Assembly: GCF_037076465.1 (NCBI RefSeq)
Contig: NZ_AP028908.1
Span: 1,674,001-1,738,000, forward strand
Direction: 5' to 3'
Length of the DNA: 64,000 nt
Origin: Pectobacterium araliae
GTDB taxonomy: Bacteria > Pseudomonadota > Gammaproteobacteria > Enterobacterales > Enterobacteriaceae
In this document: piece by piece, positions 1-10,270 of the stretch
Position numbering within the stretch: the first letter of the stretch is position 1
Layout of the letters: every line of letters begins with the position of its first letter
Notes under the pieces: generated by a model
Databases searched by the model: none
What the model was told of the DNA's origin: nothing
What the model saw: only the letters and a program-made list of their open reading frames with translations
Program-made: the position numbers and the translations under genes

Positions 1-231
1 CCCATGCTCCATCGGCTACAGCAGGTTAACGATCGGCGGCTTTACTCCAACCTGTGTGTCGAATTCAGCCACTGCTTGTCGAAGGACAACGCGCGTATTG
101 CGGCAAAAGGGCTGGCAGGTCTGATCGATGGGCTATGGCTGCGTGGTGCGCTCAGCCATGACGCCTTCAACCGCGAAGAAGCGCTGGGCATTACCTACGC
201 CTATATTGAGCAGCAGCTCGTCCGCGCGTAA
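1..231 (+). CDS. betI: BetI, choline-responsive TetR-family repressor (3' part only)
   Basis: The visible 76 codons are the C-terminal ligand-binding part of BetI, the TetR-type repressor of the choline-glycine betaine genes; the N-terminal helix-turn-helix lies upstream of the window. The segment RLYSNL...[27 protein letters not shown] is typical of BetI C-termini. It is followed after 68 bp by betB and then betA, the usual betIBA order, so it is probably the first gene of that operon. The frame is open from base 1; the ATG at position 4 is internal, not the start. Confidence 0.85.
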   Translation, partial: PMLHRLQQVNDRRLYSNLCVEFSHCLSKDNARIAAKGLAGLIDGLWLRGALSHDAFNREEALGITYAYIEQQLVRA

Positions 232-299
232 TCCTTCTTTATCATTTTGCCTTCACTGCCTGGAACCTGTGTTTGGGCAGCCATCAGACAGGAGAATTT

Positions 300-1772
300 A
301 TGTCTCACTACGGTTTACAACAGCTTTATATCAACGGCACTTATGTTGATAGCACGGGTGACGAGACGTTTGATGCGGTGAACCCTGCAAATGGCGACAT
401 TATTGCCCAGCTTCAGTCGGCCACTGCTGCTGACGTTGATCGCGCCGTCAGCGCCGCTACCGCAGGGCAGAAGATATGGGCGGCGCTGACGGCGATGGAG
501 CGTTCGCGAATTTTACGCCGCGCCGTGGATATCCTGCGTGAGCGCAACGATGAACTCGCGTTACTCGAAACGCACGATACCGGCAAGCCACTCTCGGAAA
601 CACGCACTGTTGATATCGTGACTGGCGCGGATGTTTTGGAGTACTACGCGGGGCTGATTCCGATGCTAGAAGGGCAGCAGATCCCCCTGCGCGATACCTC
701 ATTCGTCTATACCCGGCGCGAACCGCTTGGCGTGGTCGCGGGTATCGGTGCCTGGAACTATCCCATCCAGATTGCATTGTGGAAATCGGCGCCCGCGCTG
801 GCGGCAGGTAACGCAATGATTTTCAAACCGAGTGAAGTCACGTCGCTTACCGCGCTAAAACTGGCGAAAATCTACAGCGAAGCTGGATTGCCGGCTGGCG
901 TATTCAACGTGCTGACGGGAACGGGGAAATCCGTTGGTCAGGCGCTGACCACACATCCGGGGATTGCCAAAGTTTCTTTCACCGGTGGGGTCGCCAGTGG
1001 GAAAACAGTCATGGCCAATGCAGCAGGCTCGACACTGAAAGAGGTCACAATGGAACTGGGAGGGAAGTCGCCGCTGGTTATCTTTGATGATGCCGATCTG
1101 GATAAGGCCGCGGATATCGCCATGATGGCGAATTTCTTCAGCTCCGGTCAGGTGTGTACTAACGGTACCCGCGTCTTCATTCCGCAGGTATTGCAGGCGC
1201 AGTTTGAGGAAAAAATTCTGGCGCGTGTTCAACGCATCCGTATCGGCGATCCAACTGACGAACAGGTGAATTTTGGTCCGCTGGTCAGCTTCCCGCACCG
1301 GGAATCCGTACTGCGTTACATCGAAAGCGGGAAACGCGAAGGCGCTCGTGTGCTGGTGGGCGGCGAACCGATGACTGACGCAAAGTATGCACAAGGCGCC
1401 TACGTTGCGCCTACGGTGTTCACTGACTGTCGGGATGATATGAAGATTGTCCGAGAAGAAATCTTCGGCCCGGTCATGAGCATTTTGACGTATCAGGATG
1501 AAGATGAGGTTATCCGTCGTGCTAATGATAGCGAATACGGTCTGGCGGCTGGCATCGTGACCTGCGATCTGAATCGAGCTCATCGGGTTATTCATCAACT
1601 TGAGGCCGGGATTTGTTGGATCAACACCTGGGGAGAATCTCCGGCTGAAATGCCTGTGGGCGGCTACAAACATTCGGGTGTCGGACGTGAAAATGGCATA
1701 ACAACGTTGGAACACTACACGCAAATTAAATCTGTACAGGTTGAACTGGGTGAATTCCACTCGGTATTTTAA
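300..1772 (+). CDS. betB: Betaine aldehyde dehydrogenase
   Basis: Oxidises betaine aldehyde to the osmoprotectant glycine betaine with NAD(P)+ in the cytoplasm. The product is 490 aa, the usual BetB length. The aldehyde dehydrogenase signatures are visible: MELGGKSP with the general base Glu252, and [10 protein letters not shown] with the catalytic Cys286; WNYPIQ (about 152-157) belongs to the nucleotide-binding region. The ATG at 300 is chosen because AGGAG lies just upstream and the N-terminus [11 protein letters not shown] fits the family; an earlier in-frame ATG at 273 has no such site. It lies between betI and betA and is probably co-transcribed with both. Confidence 0.97.
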   Translation: MSHYGLQQLYINGTYVDSTGDETFDAVNPANGDIIAQLQSATAADVDRAVSAATAGQKIWAALTAMERSRILRRAVDILRERNDELALLETHDTGKPLSETRTVDIVTGADVLEYYAGLIPMLEGQQIPLRDTSFVYTRREPLGVVAGIGAWNYPIQIALWKSAPALAAGNAMIFKPSEVTSLTALKLAKIYSEAGLPAGVFNVLTGTGKSVGQALTTHPGIAKVSFTGGVASGKTVMANAAGSTLKEVTMELGGKSPLVIFDDADLDKAADIAMMANFFSSGQVCTNGTRVFIPQVLQAQFEEKILARVQRIRIGDPTDEQVNFGPLVSFPHRESVLRYIESGKREGARVLVGGEPMTDAKYAQGAYVAPTVFTDCRDDMKIVREEIFGPVMSILTYQDEDEVIRRANDSEYGLAAGIVTCDLNRAHRVIHQLEAGICWINTWGESPAEMPVGGYKHSGVGRENGITTLEHYTQIKSVQVELGEFHSVF

Positions 1773-1791
1773 ACGAAGGGGAGAAAGCCTA

Positions 1792-3471
1792 ATGGAATAT
1801 GATTACATCATTATCGGGGCCGGTTCCGCTGGTAATGTGCTGGCAATGCGCTTAACAGAAGAAAGTGATGTGAGTGTGCTGCTGCTTGAAGCGGGTGGCC
1901 CGGATTATCGGTTGGATTTTCGTACGCAAATGCCTGCCGCGTTAGCTTTTCCATTACAGGGGAAACGTTATAACTGGGCGTACGAAACCGATCCCGAACC
2001 TCATATGAATAATCGCCGTATGGAATGTGGCCGTGGTAAGGGATTGGGCGGATCGTCGCTGATTAACGGCATGTGTTACATTCGTGGTAATGCAATGGAT
2101 TTTGATCACTGGGCGACGATGCCAGGTCTGGAAGACTGGAGCTACCTTGATTGCCTGCCGTATTTTCGTAAAGCGGAAACGCGCGATGTAGGGTCGAATG
2201 ACTACCATGGTGCGTCGGGTCCGGTTTCGGTGGCAACGCCGAAGATGGGAAACAACGAACTGTTTCATGCGATGGTCGAAGCGGGCGTCCAGGCGGGTTA
2301 TCCGCGTACGGACGATCTCAACGGGTATCAGCAGGAAGGCTTTGGGCCGATGGACAGAACCGTTACGCCAAAGGGGCGTCGCGCCAGTACCGCGCGAGGC
2401 TATTTGGATCAGGCGAAAGGCCGTAAAAATCTGACCATCGTGACACATGCGTTAACCGACAAGATTCTCTTTGACGGAAAACGTGCCGTTGGCGTCGCTT
2501 ACTTTAAAGGCGAAAGCACGCAGACAGCAAGGGCACGCCGCGAAGTGCTGTTGTGTGCAGGGGCAATTGCCTCGCCGCAAATCCTACAACGTTCCGGCGT
2601 GGGACCGAAAGCGTTGCTCCAGGGGCTCGAGATTCCTGTGGTGCATGATTTGCCAGGAGTCGGTGAGAATTTACAAGATCACCTGGAAATGTATTTGCAA
2701 TACGCCTGCAAAGAATCGGTATCGCTGTATCCGGCGTTGCAGTGGTTTAATCAGCCGAAAATCGGTGCGGAATGGCTGTTTAATGGCTCGGGTATTGGTG
2801 CCAGCAATCAGTTCGAAGCTGGTGGTTTTATTCGCAGCCGTGATGAGTTCACCTGGCCGAATATTCAATACCATTTCCTGCCCGTTGCGATTAATTACAA
2901 CGGTAGTAATGCGGTGAAAGAGCACGGATTTCAGGCGCACGTCGGTTCCATGCGCTCACTCAGTCGAGGACGTGTGCAGGTGCGGTCGAAAGATGTGCAT
3001 GAACATCCCAGCATTCTGTTCAACTACATGTCGACGGAACAAGATTGGCAGGAGTTTCGCGATGCTATTCGTATTACGCGTGAAATCATGGCACAGCCAG
3101 CGCTGGATAAATATCGTGGGCGAGAGATCAGTCCTGGCCTAGAGGTTCAGACTGATGAGGAATTGGATGAATTCATCCGTACTCACGCTGAAACGGCATT
3201 CCATCCTTCCTGTTCCTGCAAGATGGGAGAGGACGATATGGCGGTTGTCGATGGGCAAGGTCGTGTCCACGGTATAAACGGATTACGCGTGGTGGATGCC
3301 TCCATCATGCCACAAATTATTACCGGTAATCTGAATGCGACAACCATCATGATTGCCGAAAAAATCGCTGACCGAATCCGTCGGCGTCAGCCGCTGCCGC
3401 GTAGTAAGGCGCGTTACTATGTTGCTGGAAATACACCAGTGAGAAAACCCCCGCTGAAACCTGCCTCGTGA
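1792..3471 (+). CDS. betA: Choline dehydrogenase
   Basis: A GMC-family FAD flavoprotein that oxidises choline to betaine aldehyde, normally membrane-associated; BetB finishes the pathway. The 559-aa product opens with the FAD-binding motif [14 protein letters not shown], has [20 protein letters not shown] near residue 80, and ends with the GMC region containing [10 protein letters not shown] and [13 protein letters not shown]. The ATG at 1792 follows AAGGGGAGAAAG and starts 19 bp after the betB stop. The upstream in-frame ATG at 1741 would overlap betB and is rejected. Length and motifs indicate an intact enzyme. Confidence 0.97.
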   Translation: MEYDYIIIGAGSAGNVLAMRLTEESDVSVLLLEAGGPDYRLDFRTQMPAALAFPLQGKRYNWAYETDPEPHMNNRRMECGRGKGLGGSSLINGMCYIRGNAMDFDHWATMPGLEDWSYLDCLPYFRKAETRDVGSNDYHGASGPVSVATPKMGNNELFHAMVEAGVQAGYPRTDDLNGYQQEGFGPMDRTVTPKGRRASTARGYLDQAKGRKNLTIVTHALTDKILFDGKRAVGVAYFKGESTQTARARREVLLCAGAIASPQILQRSGVGPKALLQGLEIPVVHDLPGVGENLQDHLEMYLQYACKESVSLYPALQWFNQPKIGAEWLFNGSGIGASNQFEAGGFIRSRDEFTWPNIQYHFLPVAINYNGSNAVKEHGFQAHVGSMRSLSRGRVQVRSKDVHEHPSILFNYMSTEQDWQEFRDAIRITREIMAQPALDKYRGREISPGLEVQTDEELDEFIRTHAETAFHPSCSCKMGEDDMAVVDGQGRVHGINGLRVVDASIMPQIITGNLNATTIMIAEKIADRIRRRQPLPRSKARYYVAGNTPVRKPPLKPAS

Positions 3472-3617
3472 CGTTCCCTGCATAGCCAGATGGACCGCAT
3501 AGAAACTGCGGTCCATACTTTTCATTGTTATACACAATCTGACAAACAAACGCCTTCCGCACCATTACTATAAGTGACAACACCATTAGTGATGTCACTT
3601 TTCCTTGAGGAATGAAA

Positions 3618-4271
3618 ATGAATAATTGGCTGCAACAAATTCAGGGCTTATTAGGTTCCGCTAGCAAGCAGGGGAGCCATCATCAAGGGGGAAAAAACGG
3701 TAATTTGGGTGACATGCTGAAGCCCGCAGCGCTGGGTGGTTTGGCTGGCGTCTTACTGTCAAATAAGTCCACGCGGAAAATCATCGGTTCATTGGGTAAA
3801 AATGCCCTGATCATTGGTGGCAGTGCGGCGGCGGGTGTCGTGTTGTGGAACCAATATAAGAAACGCATTCGCGACACACATCAGGATGATCCGCAGTTCG
3901 GTACCGAGTCTTCTACTGACAATATTCGTGCACGGCGTTTGATTCAGGCTCTGGTCTTTGCTGCCAAGAGCGATGGTCATATTGATACAACGGAAAAGCA
4001 GCGTATTGATGACAATATTCAGCAACTGCAATTGGGCAGCGAGGCGCAACGCTGGGTACAGGAAGCCATAGAACAACCACTGGATCCGATTTTGCTAGCG
4101 AAAGACGTTAAGAATGAAGAAGAGGCACTTGAGGTCTATTTCCTCAGCTGCGCGGTCATTGATGTTGATCACTTCATGGAAAAAAGCTATCTGGATGCGT
4201 TAGCGACAGCGCTGAAGATACCGCAAGATGTGCGCCAGTCGATCACCAATGAACTTAAAAGCCCAATATGA
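3618..4271 (+). CDS. DUF533 / YebE-type TerB-like inner-membrane protein
   Basis: 217-aa protein of the DUF533 family (E. coli YebE). The N-terminus MNNWLQQIQGLLG is followed by a Gly/Ser-rich stretch, a short hydrophobic segment (ALIIGGSAAAGVVLW, about residues 56-70) and a C-terminal helical TerB-like domain with SDGHIDTTEKQRID. The biochemical role is not established. ATG 3618 is preferred over 3612 because GAGG at 3607-3610 is at a suitable distance. Just upstream, AAGTGAC (3572-3578) and GTCACTT (3594-3600) form a 7-bp inverted repeat that could bind a regulator, but I cannot name one. It appears monocistronic and convergent with fabA. Confidence 0.8.
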   Translation: MNNWLQQIQGLLGSASKQGSHHQGGKNGNLGDMLKPAALGGLAGVLLSNKSTRKIIGSLGKNALIIGGSAAAGVVLWNQYKKRIRDTHQDDPQFGTESSTDNIRARRLIQALVFAAKSDGHIDTTEKQRIDDNIQQLQLGSEAQRWVQEAIEQPLDPILLAKDVKNEEEALEVYFLSCAVIDVDHFMEKSYLDALATALKIPQDVRQSITNELKSPI

Positions 4272-4369
4272 TGGGGCTGAGAGTTTAAGCTGCGGTGAGA
4301 TAACATCGGAGAAATAAACGGATACGGATAAAGCGGGCGAAAATCTTCGCCCGCAGTGCTATCTGGTGC

Positions 4370-4888
4370 TTAGAAAGCGCTGGTGTCTTTGAACAGACCG
4401 ACTTTCAGTTCGTCAGCAGTATAGATCTGTTGACCATCAACCAGCACTTCACCATCAGCAATACCCATTACCAAACGGCGATTGATCACGCGTTTGAAGT
4501 GAATGCGATAAGTGACTTTCTTAGCCGTTGGCAGAACTTGCCCAGTGAATTTGACTTCACCCACGCCGAGTGCGCGGCCTTTGCCTTCGCCACCCAACCA
4601 GCCCAGATAGAAGCCGACGAGCTGCCACATGGCATCCAGACCAAGGCAGCCCGGCATCACTGGATCGCCAATGAAATGGCAACCGAAGAACCACTGGTCA
4701 GGCGTGATATCCAATTCGGCTTCCACATAGCCTTTGCCGTATTTACCGCCGTCTTCGGTCATTTTAACGACGCGGTCCATCATTAGCATGTTAGGGGCGG
4801 GCAACTGAGGGCCTTGGGGGCCGAACAGCTCACCACGACTGGAGGCAAGGAGGTCTTCTTTTGTATAGGATTCGCGTTTATCTACCAT
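4370..4888 (-). CDS. fabA: 3-hydroxydecanoyl-ACP dehydratase/isomerase
   Basis: Dehydrates 3-hydroxyacyl-ACP and isomerises trans-2- to cis-3-decenoyl-ACP, the branch point to unsaturated fatty acids. The 172-aa product has the full family length, with the active-site segment [23 protein letters not shown] holding His71 and Asp85 (counting Met1). It is a single-gene unit read toward the DUF533 gene. The upstream region carries FabR-like and FadR-like operators (separate entries), matching the known repression of fabA by FabR and activation by FadR. Confidence 0.97.
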   Translation of the reverse strand: MVDKRESYTKEDLLASSRGELFGPQGPQLPAPNMLMMDRVVKMTEDGGKYGKGYVEAELDITPDQWFFGCHFIGDPVMPGCLGLDAMWQLVGFYLGWLGGEGKGRALGVGEVKFTGQVLPTAKKVTYRIHFKRVINRRLVMGIADGEVLVDGQQIYTADELKVGLFKDTSAF

Positions 4889-4926
4889 GGTCTCTGTAAG
4901 CCTTGTTTTAATGAAGGACGCAGGTT

Positions 4927-4944
4927 AGCGTACACCTGTACGCT
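4927..4944. promoter_or_regulatory. FabR-like operator upstream of fabA
   Basis: AGCGTAC-ACCT-GTACGCT is a perfect 7-bp inverted repeat, very close to the FabR consensus AGCGTACACGTGTTCGCT as I remember it. It lies 38 bp upstream of the fabA start codon. Assignment is by motif and position only. Confidence 0.75.
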
Positions 4945-4959
4945 GGGCAAGTCTGTTGC

Positions 4960-4976
4960 GTCTGGTTGAACCAGTT
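4960..4976. promoter_or_regulatory. FadR-like operator upstream of fabA
   Basis: On the minus strand the sequence reads AACTGGTTCAACCAGAC, close to the FadR consensus (AACTGGTCnGACCAGTT). It is upstream of the FabR-like site relative to fabA, the arrangement known from E. coli, where FadR activates fabA. It also ends only 3 bp before the stop codon of ycbZ. Confidence 0.65.
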
Positions 4977-4979
4977 GGG

Positions 4980-6767
4980 TTAACGAAAAAACCAAGGAAA
5001 GCGTCTACGCTCCTGCGGTAAAAGTTGTCCAATGCGTTCACGAATCGCCGCTAACAGATTGGGCTGCTGCTCATCGTCATAAGCAAAATTGGTCAGTAAT
5101 GACACCGCTTCCGGTGCGGTTTCTACTGGGAACAAGTGGAATTTTCCTTCACGTACCGCCTCAACCACATCCTCCTGTAAACAGAGGTGACGTAGGTTAG
5201 CCGCAGGTAAAATCACGCCCTGAGTTCCCGTTAGTCCACGACGCTGACAAACCTCAAAGAACCCTTCGATTTTCTCATTCACGCCGCCAATTGGCTGTAC
5301 GCGACCAAATTGATCGACGGAACCGGTGACGGCGAACTGCTGATTGATTGGTCGCAAGGACAAAGCACTAATCAGCGCGCACAGTTCTGCCAGTGAGGCG
5401 CTGTCACCATCAACTTCGCTGTACGATTGCTCGAAGACCATGGAGGCTGAAAAAGGAAGCTGTTGATCAAGTTCCAGTTCGGTAATCAGGAACGCCTGCA
5501 TGATCATCATGCCCTTAGCGTGTAAATTGCCAGCAAGTTCAGCTTTGCGTTCGACATCAGTGAACTCACCGTCGCCGGCATGAACGACACAAGTGATACG
5601 TGTCGGTTCGCCAAAAGCAACGGGATAGCCAGGGAATTCTAATACGGAAAGCCCGTTAACCTGACCAACAACGTCGCCTTCCGTTTCGATCAGGATCTGG
5701 CCGAGTTCTATTTCATCCTGCATGCGCTCACGAAGATAGCCTTCACGCCATTGGCGTGCGGCAATCGCGTCGACCAACGCCTGTTCTGTGATCTGACCGT
5801 CTCTGGCGTATAGCGACGCATATTTTAACTGGCTGATTAGCCAGCGTGGGCATAATGGCAAATTACCCTGATCGCCGCTGTAACGTACCGCACTGTTTAC
5901 GAAGGCTGGCCAGGCATCTGCATCCAGTAGCGGCAGTTGATTTTCGCTGCATAATGCATTGATGTAAGTACACCAGCGCGCCATGTCATCGGTTTCAATC
6001 AACTGTAGTTGCGACTCGAACTCACCGTAAATGGCGTGTTCGCCTAATTCCGGCTCCATATCATGAATGTCCGCCAGGCTTTCCCGATCCCCGAGAATAA
6101 TCAGACGAATATCAAGTGGCATCGGTGGGACATCAACGGGAAGTGGTTTACGCTCGTCTGGCGATAGCCAACGATAGATTCCCTCAGCCATAATCTGCTT
6201 CAGACGCAGCCACATTAACGGCTGAGCCAGCAGTGCTCTGGCGGACAGGATCAACGTCCCCCCATTAACCTGATGAATCAACCCTGGATGCAGTGTGATT
6301 TCATCGTGAAAATTGCGCAGACAGCCGAAGAGTTGCTCAGGTTCAATCCATTCCTGATAGCCACAGAGCTGCTGGGCAGCAAAATTATCCGCAGACTGTG
6401 TGGCGGGTTCGACCCGGATATGACGACCCTCAATGATATATTTACTGCCATGTATCGCCCCGGAGTCTGGCCTGATGGCGCTCAGCGCACGGGCGACCAA
6501 TGCCATATATTCATCGTTCTCTTGCGCTTTTAACAGCATAAAGCGAGAAGGGGAACGAGGGTGGCAAAAGAGCGTCAGACTGTCTGCCAGACGCGACTGA
6601 ATAGCGGAAAATTCAGCAGGAGCAAGCTGAGCTGCCTGGGTGAATAGCGTTTGATAAGGCGTATTATTGGGCAGTAAGTGCTGCCATGAGAGTCGGTTAC
6701 TGGTCAAAGTATCAATGTAATCGTCTAAAGGAAAAGCGTGATTATACAAGAATAATACGGACTGCAC
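4980..6767 (-). CDS. ycbZ: Lon-like ATP-dependent protease homologue YcbZ
   Basis: 595-aa protein of the LonB/YcbZ type. The C-terminal half is a Lon protease domain with the Ser-Lys dyad: Ser456 in EVDGDSAS and Lys499 in GGVNEKIEG, 43 residues apart as in Lon. The N-terminal half has an AAA-like region with weak Walker motifs (GGTLILSARALL, about 163-174), as usual for this family, so ATPase activity is uncertain. Physiological substrates are not known. It is read in the same direction as fabA, with the fabA control region between them, and is probably a separate transcription unit. Confidence 0.88.
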   Translation of the reverse strand: MQSVLFLYNHAFPLDDYIDTLTSNRLSWQHLLPNNTPYQTLFTQAAQLAPAEFSAIQSRLADSLTLFCHPRSPSRFMLLKAQENDEYMALVARALSAIRPDSGAIHGSKYIIEGRHIRVEPATQSADNFAAQQLCGYQEWIEPEQLFGCLRNFHDEITLHPGLIHQVNGGTLILSARALLAQPLMWLRLKQIMAEGIYRWLSPDERKPLPVDVPPMPLDIRLIILGDRESLADIHDMEPELGEHAIYGEFESQLQLIETDDMARWCTYINALCSENQLPLLDADAWPAFVNSAVRYSGDQGNLPLCPRWLISQLKYASLYARDGQITEQALVDAIAARQWREGYLRERMQDEIELGQILIETEGDVVGQVNGLSVLEFPGYPVAFGEPTRITCVVHAGDGEFTDVERKAELAGNLHAKGMMIMQAFLITELELDQQLPFSASMVFEQSYSEVDGDSASLAELCALISALSLRPINQQFAVTGSVDQFGRVQPIGGVNEKIEGFFEVCQRRGLTGTQGVILPAANLRHLCLQEDVVEAVREGKFHLFPVETAPEAVSLLTNFAYDDEQQPNLLAAIRERIGQLLPQERRRFPWFFR

Positions 6768-6926
6768 ATAAGGAGAGTCATCTCTCCGTCATCTTTCACT
6801 CGTCGAAGATCAGAACCTGTTTGGCTAATCGTCTTAAAAGCCACGAGAAAACCGCCAGAAAGCGGCTAAAATCAGGGAAAACTGTTATGCTGGAAGCAAC
6901 GTTACGCGGTCACTGAAGAATTTAAT

Positions 6927-7385
6927 ATGAAATATCAACAACTAGAAAATCTTGAGTGCGGATGGAAATGGAAATACCTGGTGAAAAAACATCGCGAGGG
7001 AGAAGCGGTTACGCGTTTTCTGGAGCAAAGTGCGGCGGATGATGCAGTGCAGGCATTGCTTAAAATGGAAAACCAGCCAGTGAAAGTGTTGGAGTGGATT
7101 GCGCAATGTATGAACCCCACCTTAGAAAATCGAATGAAGCAAACGATCCGCGCACGGCGTAAGCGCCATTTTAATGCGGAACACCAACATACGCGCAAGA
7201 AATCAATCGATTTGGAATATTTGGTATGGCAGCGTCTTGCGGCTCTCGCTCAGAGGCGTGGGATCACCTTGTCAGAAACGATTGTGCAGTTAATTGAAGA
7301 TGCCGAGCATAAAGAGAAATATGCCAGCCAGATGTCGCTGCTCAAGCAGGATCTTAAAGCTATTCTGAATGAAGGCGAAAAATGA
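6927..7385 (+). CDS. matP: MatP, Ter macrodomain organiser
   Basis: DNA-binding protein that binds matS sites and condenses the terminus macrodomain, linking it to the divisome. The 152-aa product has the expected length; the N-terminus [22 protein letters not shown] and the C-terminal ribbon-helix-helix and coiled-coil part ([30 protein letters not shown]) are characteristic. It is divergent from ycbZ and convergent with ompA. I saw no good matS motif (GTGACnnnGTCAC) in the window, but the scan was by eye. Confidence 0.95.
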   Translation: MKYQQLENLECGWKWKYLVKKHREGEAVTRFLEQSAADDAVQALLKMENQPVKVLEWIAQCMNPTLENRMKQTIRARRKRHFNAEHQHTRKKSIDLEYLVWQRLAALAQRRGITLSETIVQLIEDAEHKEKYASQMSLLKQDLKAILNEGEK

Positions 7386-7423
7386 TTGGTATTTGTCATT
7401 TATCTTGCCGAAAAACAGGCATA

Positions 7424-7451
7424 AAAAAACCTCGCCGAAGCGAGGTTTTTT
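7424..7451. terminator. Bidirectional Rho-independent terminator between matP and ompA
   Basis: CCTCGC-CGAA-GCGAGG forms a 6-bp GC stem with a CGAA tetraloop, flanked by an A-run on the left and a T-run on the right, so it can end transcription of both convergent genes. Confidence 0.92.
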
Positions 7452-7463
7452 TTCGTTAATAAC

Positions 7464-8543
7464 TTAAGCCTGAGGCTGAGTTACAACGTCTTTGATGCCT
7501 TTAACTTCGATCTCTACGCGACGATCCGGTGCCAGGCAGTCGATCAGCGCAGCACGAGGTTTCACGTTGTCACAGGTAGAACCAGTAACTGGTTGAGATT
7601 TACCCAAGCCACGAGCAGAGACTTTATTCGCAGGGATACCTTTAGAAATCAGGTAATCCACTACGCTCTGAGCACGTTTTTCAGACAGAGCTTGGTTGTA
7701 TTGCTCTGAACCTAAACGGTCAGTGAAGCCCAGAACAACAACAGAACCGTCTTTCGGATCCAGAGAGCTCAACTGGGTGTACAGCTGATCCAGTGATTGT
7801 TGGCCTTCTGATTTCAGTGTTGCTTTGTTGAAGTTGAACAGGACGTCAGATTTCAGAGTGAAACGCTTGGTTTCAACAACTGGAGCGGGTGCTGGAGCTG
7901 GGGCAACAACCGGTGCAACACGGTCATCTTGGCCGAAGCGATAAGACAGGCCAACGCTTATCAGCAGGTTGTCTGGACGGGCACCAACGGTACCAGCATC
8001 ACCAATGTTGCTTACCCATTGGTAGTCAACACGGGTAGCCCAGTTTTTGTCGATCGCATATTCAACACCGATTGCTGCCAGCGGGGAAACGCCAGTGTCG
8101 TTGTTGTTGACATCGCCACCGTTGATAGCCGCGTGGCTGTCAGTACGCCATACCAGACCACCCAGACGGGTATAAACGTCCAGCTCAGGTGCAACTGGGT
8201 AGCTCAGTTTAGCTGCCAGTTGGATGCCCTGTGCTTTGAAGCTTGCGCTGTCAGTGCCGTTATTAGCAGAACCAGCATACTTCAGACGGCCTAGCCAGTC
8301 GTAGCCCAGTTCAAAGCCCAGGTACGGGTTGGCTTGATAACCAACAAATGCACCAGCGCCTAACTTGCTTTTGATTGGGTTGTTGTTTACACCAGTGTAA
8401 CCATTTCCGTAGAAACCAGTATCGTGGAATTGAGACACGCCCAGTTTACCACCGGTGTACCAGGTATTGTCTTTAGGAGCTGCTTGCGCGACGGTCGCGA
8501 AGCTAGCCAGTGCCACTGCAACTGCGATAGCTGTTTTTTTCAT
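7464..8543 (-). CDS. ompA: Outer membrane protein OmpA
   Basis: Major outer-membrane protein with an eight-stranded N-terminal beta-barrel and a periplasmic peptidoglycan-binding OmpA/MotB domain. The 359-aa precursor starts with a clear signal peptide [21 protein letters not shown] cut before [12 protein letters not shown] Pro/Ala hinge ([15 protein letters not shown]) joins the barrel to the C-terminal domain, which includes [16 protein letters not shown]. The start at 8543 is preferred to 8573 because it gives the canonical signal peptide and follows GAGGCG. Confidence 0.96.
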   Translation of the reverse strand: MKKTAIAVAVALASFATVAQAAPKDNTWYTGGKLGVSQFHDTGFYGNGYTGVNNNPIKSKLGAGAFVGYQANPYLGFELGYDWLGRLKYAGSANNGTDSASFKAQGIQLAAKLSYPVAPELDVYTRLGGLVWRTDSHAAINGGDVNNNDTGVSPLAAIGVEYAIDKNWATRVDYQWVSNIGDAGTVGARPDNLLISVGLSYRFGQDDRVAPVVAPAPAPAPVVETKRFTLKSDVLFNFNKATLKSEGQQSLDQLYTQLSSLDPKDGSVVVLGFTDRLGSEQYNQALSEKRAQSVVDYLISKGIPANKVSARGLGKSQPVTGSTCDNVKPRAALIDCLAPDRRVEIEVKGIKDVVTQPQA

Positions 8544-8905
8544 TTTACGCCTCATTATCATCCAAATCGGCAATTAACCTGGAGGGCTAATAAACCTTTG
8601 GTTAAAATCCTTTGGTTGGAGACTTTGCCCTTATTTATGACTCACTGTCAGTCAACTGACGTTATAAAAGAGCAACTCCAGCGAGTTAAAGTCTACAACG
8701 TGATGAGAAAGTTACAAGTATGATGTGACTTACGTCATAGGAAAAACGCACGAATCATACACACTTGCTAACAAATAGTAGATGGTTTTGACAGATCTAA
8801 CGTCTTTTGTTTGTATTAAATATAACCAAAAAGCCCGCAGAATACCGCTTTGCGGCGATCCATTGGACATATGACGTAATTGAGCTGAGAAAAATCTTAA
8901 TTTAC
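8544..8905. other. ompA upstream region, no gene seen
   Basis: This 362-bp AT-rich gap between ompA and sulA (both minus strand) holds no convincing ORF. It should contain the ompA promoter and long untranslated leader, and the end of the sulA transcript. I could not place the promoter elements with confidence. Confidence 0.5.
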
Positions 8906-9412
8906 TTAATGATACAATGTCGAATGAATTTTAAGGCTAGGAAACAGTCTATAGGCGTCCCCATTGGCACTTTCTGGCCGCATAATAAAGCCGTATGTAT
9001 TCCCCACCTGTGCAGCGTCCCGTAACCGAACCTTCTCCTCTTCCGTTAATTCGTGCGGCAACCAGCACAAAACGGCGCTGTAATTCCCTGTCAGTAACGC
9101 TCTCTCCATGGCATCAACGGTAAACAAGGGGTTGATATGGTTGAGCTGTACTATTTTATCCAGCGGCAATCCAGATTGCTGTACCCAGGGGCGACTCAAT
9201 TTTTGCTGAGGAGAGAGCCATAGCAACCAACGAGACTGTGTGCCTAGCTGCTGTAAGAGCGGCAATAGTAGGTGTGTGACTATGGGTTGATCGGCGTTGT
9301 ACACGACTTCGCTGATAATACCGCCTGTGGCCACCGAAGATCCTACTGTGTGTTGATTGGCAGAAAACGATGATGACTGAACGTTGTGAGATCTGATTGA
9401 TTGCGTACGCAT
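8906..9412 (-). CDS. sulA: SOS cell-division inhibitor SulA
   Basis: Inhibits FtsZ polymerisation during the SOS response and is degraded by Lon. The 168-aa product contains the SulA core: [36 protein letters not shown] and [22 protein letters not shown]. It ends with ...IHSTLYH, a terminus resembling the Lon-recognised tail of E. coli SulA. A LexA box lies just upstream (9436-9451). Its position between ompA and the divergent sxy-type gene is the enterobacterial arrangement. Confidence 0.95.
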   Translation of the reverse strand: MRTQSIRSHNVQSSSFSANQHTVGSSVATGGIISEVVYNADQPIVTHLLLPLLQQLGTQSRWLLWLSPQQKLSRPWVQQSGLPLDKIVQLNHINPLFTVDAMERALLTGNYSAVLCWLPHELTEEEKVRLRDAAQVGNTYGFIMRPESANGDAYRLFPSLKIHSTLYH

Positions 9413-9435
9413 AAGGAGTTCTACCCATAGTGTTA

Positions 9436-9451
9436 CTGTATGAATATACAG
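9436..9451. promoter_or_regulatory. LexA (SOS) box of sulA
   Basis: CTGTATGAATATACAG fits the LexA consensus CTGT-N8-ACAG exactly and is inverted-repeat-like. It is 23 bp upstream of the sulA start codon. Confidence 0.93.
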
Positions 9452-9518
9452 TAGCTGCTGTGTGCGCGAAAATCAACCTGATTTTTTGAAAGCGCTTCGC
9501 ATATTCTTTATGCAAGAG

Positions 9519-9538
9519 ACAGTAAACACATTTACTGT
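9519..9538. repeat. Perfect 8-bp inverted repeat between sulA and the sxy-type gene
   Basis: ACAGTAAA-CACA-TTTACTGT is a perfect inverted repeat with a 4-bp spacer in the divergent intergenic region. It shares ACAGT/ACTGT with the LexA site but lacks the CTGT-N8-ACAG order, so it may bind another regulator of either gene. Confidence 0.5.
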
Positions 9539-9634
9539 TTGAAGCCACCTCGGGGGTGTGGTTAATTAGTTGTTCCTGCTACGAATATTTTAACCGTTCA
9601 GGAAGAGATTATTTCAATACTAAGGATTATAGCA

Positions 9635-10255
9635 ATGAAGCAATTATGCAAAAAAAGGATTTTGCAATCTCAGCATTCTTTTTCGTCTTTAGGGGATATC
9701 ACATCGCGTTCCCAATTTGGTGGCTATAGCATCGCAGCAAATAAAACGATTTTTGGATTGGTGTCGGAAGGGGAGCTTTATCTTCGCGCCAGTAAAAAAG
9801 ATGAAAAATATTTTCAGCAGCGCGATATGCCGCATCTGATTTATACCAAACGCGGTATGCCACTACCGCTGAACTACTTCCTTGTCGATGAAGTATTATG
9901 GCAAGAACCTCTACAGCTATTATATTTTGCTCGACTGGCATTGGCAGGTGCGCAGCATGATTTGGCTCTCAAATGCATGAGCGGGCGTTTAAAAGATCTC
10001 CCTAATCTTAACCACGACATTGAAAGGTTGCTGTGGAAAGCGGGGATAAAGAATATTGATGAATTACAGCATTATGGTGCGAAAAATAGCTATCTTGAGT
10101 TGCGAAAGGTGCGCGCTAATTTAAGCGTGAACGTGTTATTAGCGCTTGCTGGCGCAATTTGTGGTACGCATCAGGCTGCGCTTCCCCGCGGTGTTCGTAA
10201 TGAGCTTTTAGAGTGGTATAAAAACAATGCCGTTTCCAAAGGGCCAAAACACTAA
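9635..10255 (+). CDS. sxy: TfoX/Sxy-family competence regulator
   Basis: 206-aa protein with both TfoX domains: an N-terminal domain (RSQFGGYSIAANKTIFGLVSEGELYLRAS) and a C-terminal helix-hairpin-helix-like domain (LPNLNHDIERLLWKAGIKNIDEL). Sxy/TfoX works with CRP at CRP-S promoters of competence and DNA-uptake genes. It is divergent from sulA, as in E. coli, and convergent with yccS, which ends 15 bp away. Confidence 0.92.
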   Translation: MKQLCKKRILQSQHSFSSLGDITSRSQFGGYSIAANKTIFGLVSEGELYLRASKKDEKYFQQRDMPHLIYTKRGMPLPLNYFLVDEVLWQEPLQLLYFARLALAGAQHDLALKCMSGRLKDLPNLNHDIERLLWKAGIKNIDELQHYGAKNSYLELRKVRANLSVNVLLALAGAICGTHQAALPRGVRNELLEWYKNNAVSKGPKH

Positions 10256-10270
10256 GAAAGCGTCCCTGTT

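Noticed and set aside
855..1760. 301-codon minus-strand frame inside betB
   Set aside because: A long shadow of a conserved gene; protein motifs belong to BetB on the other strand.
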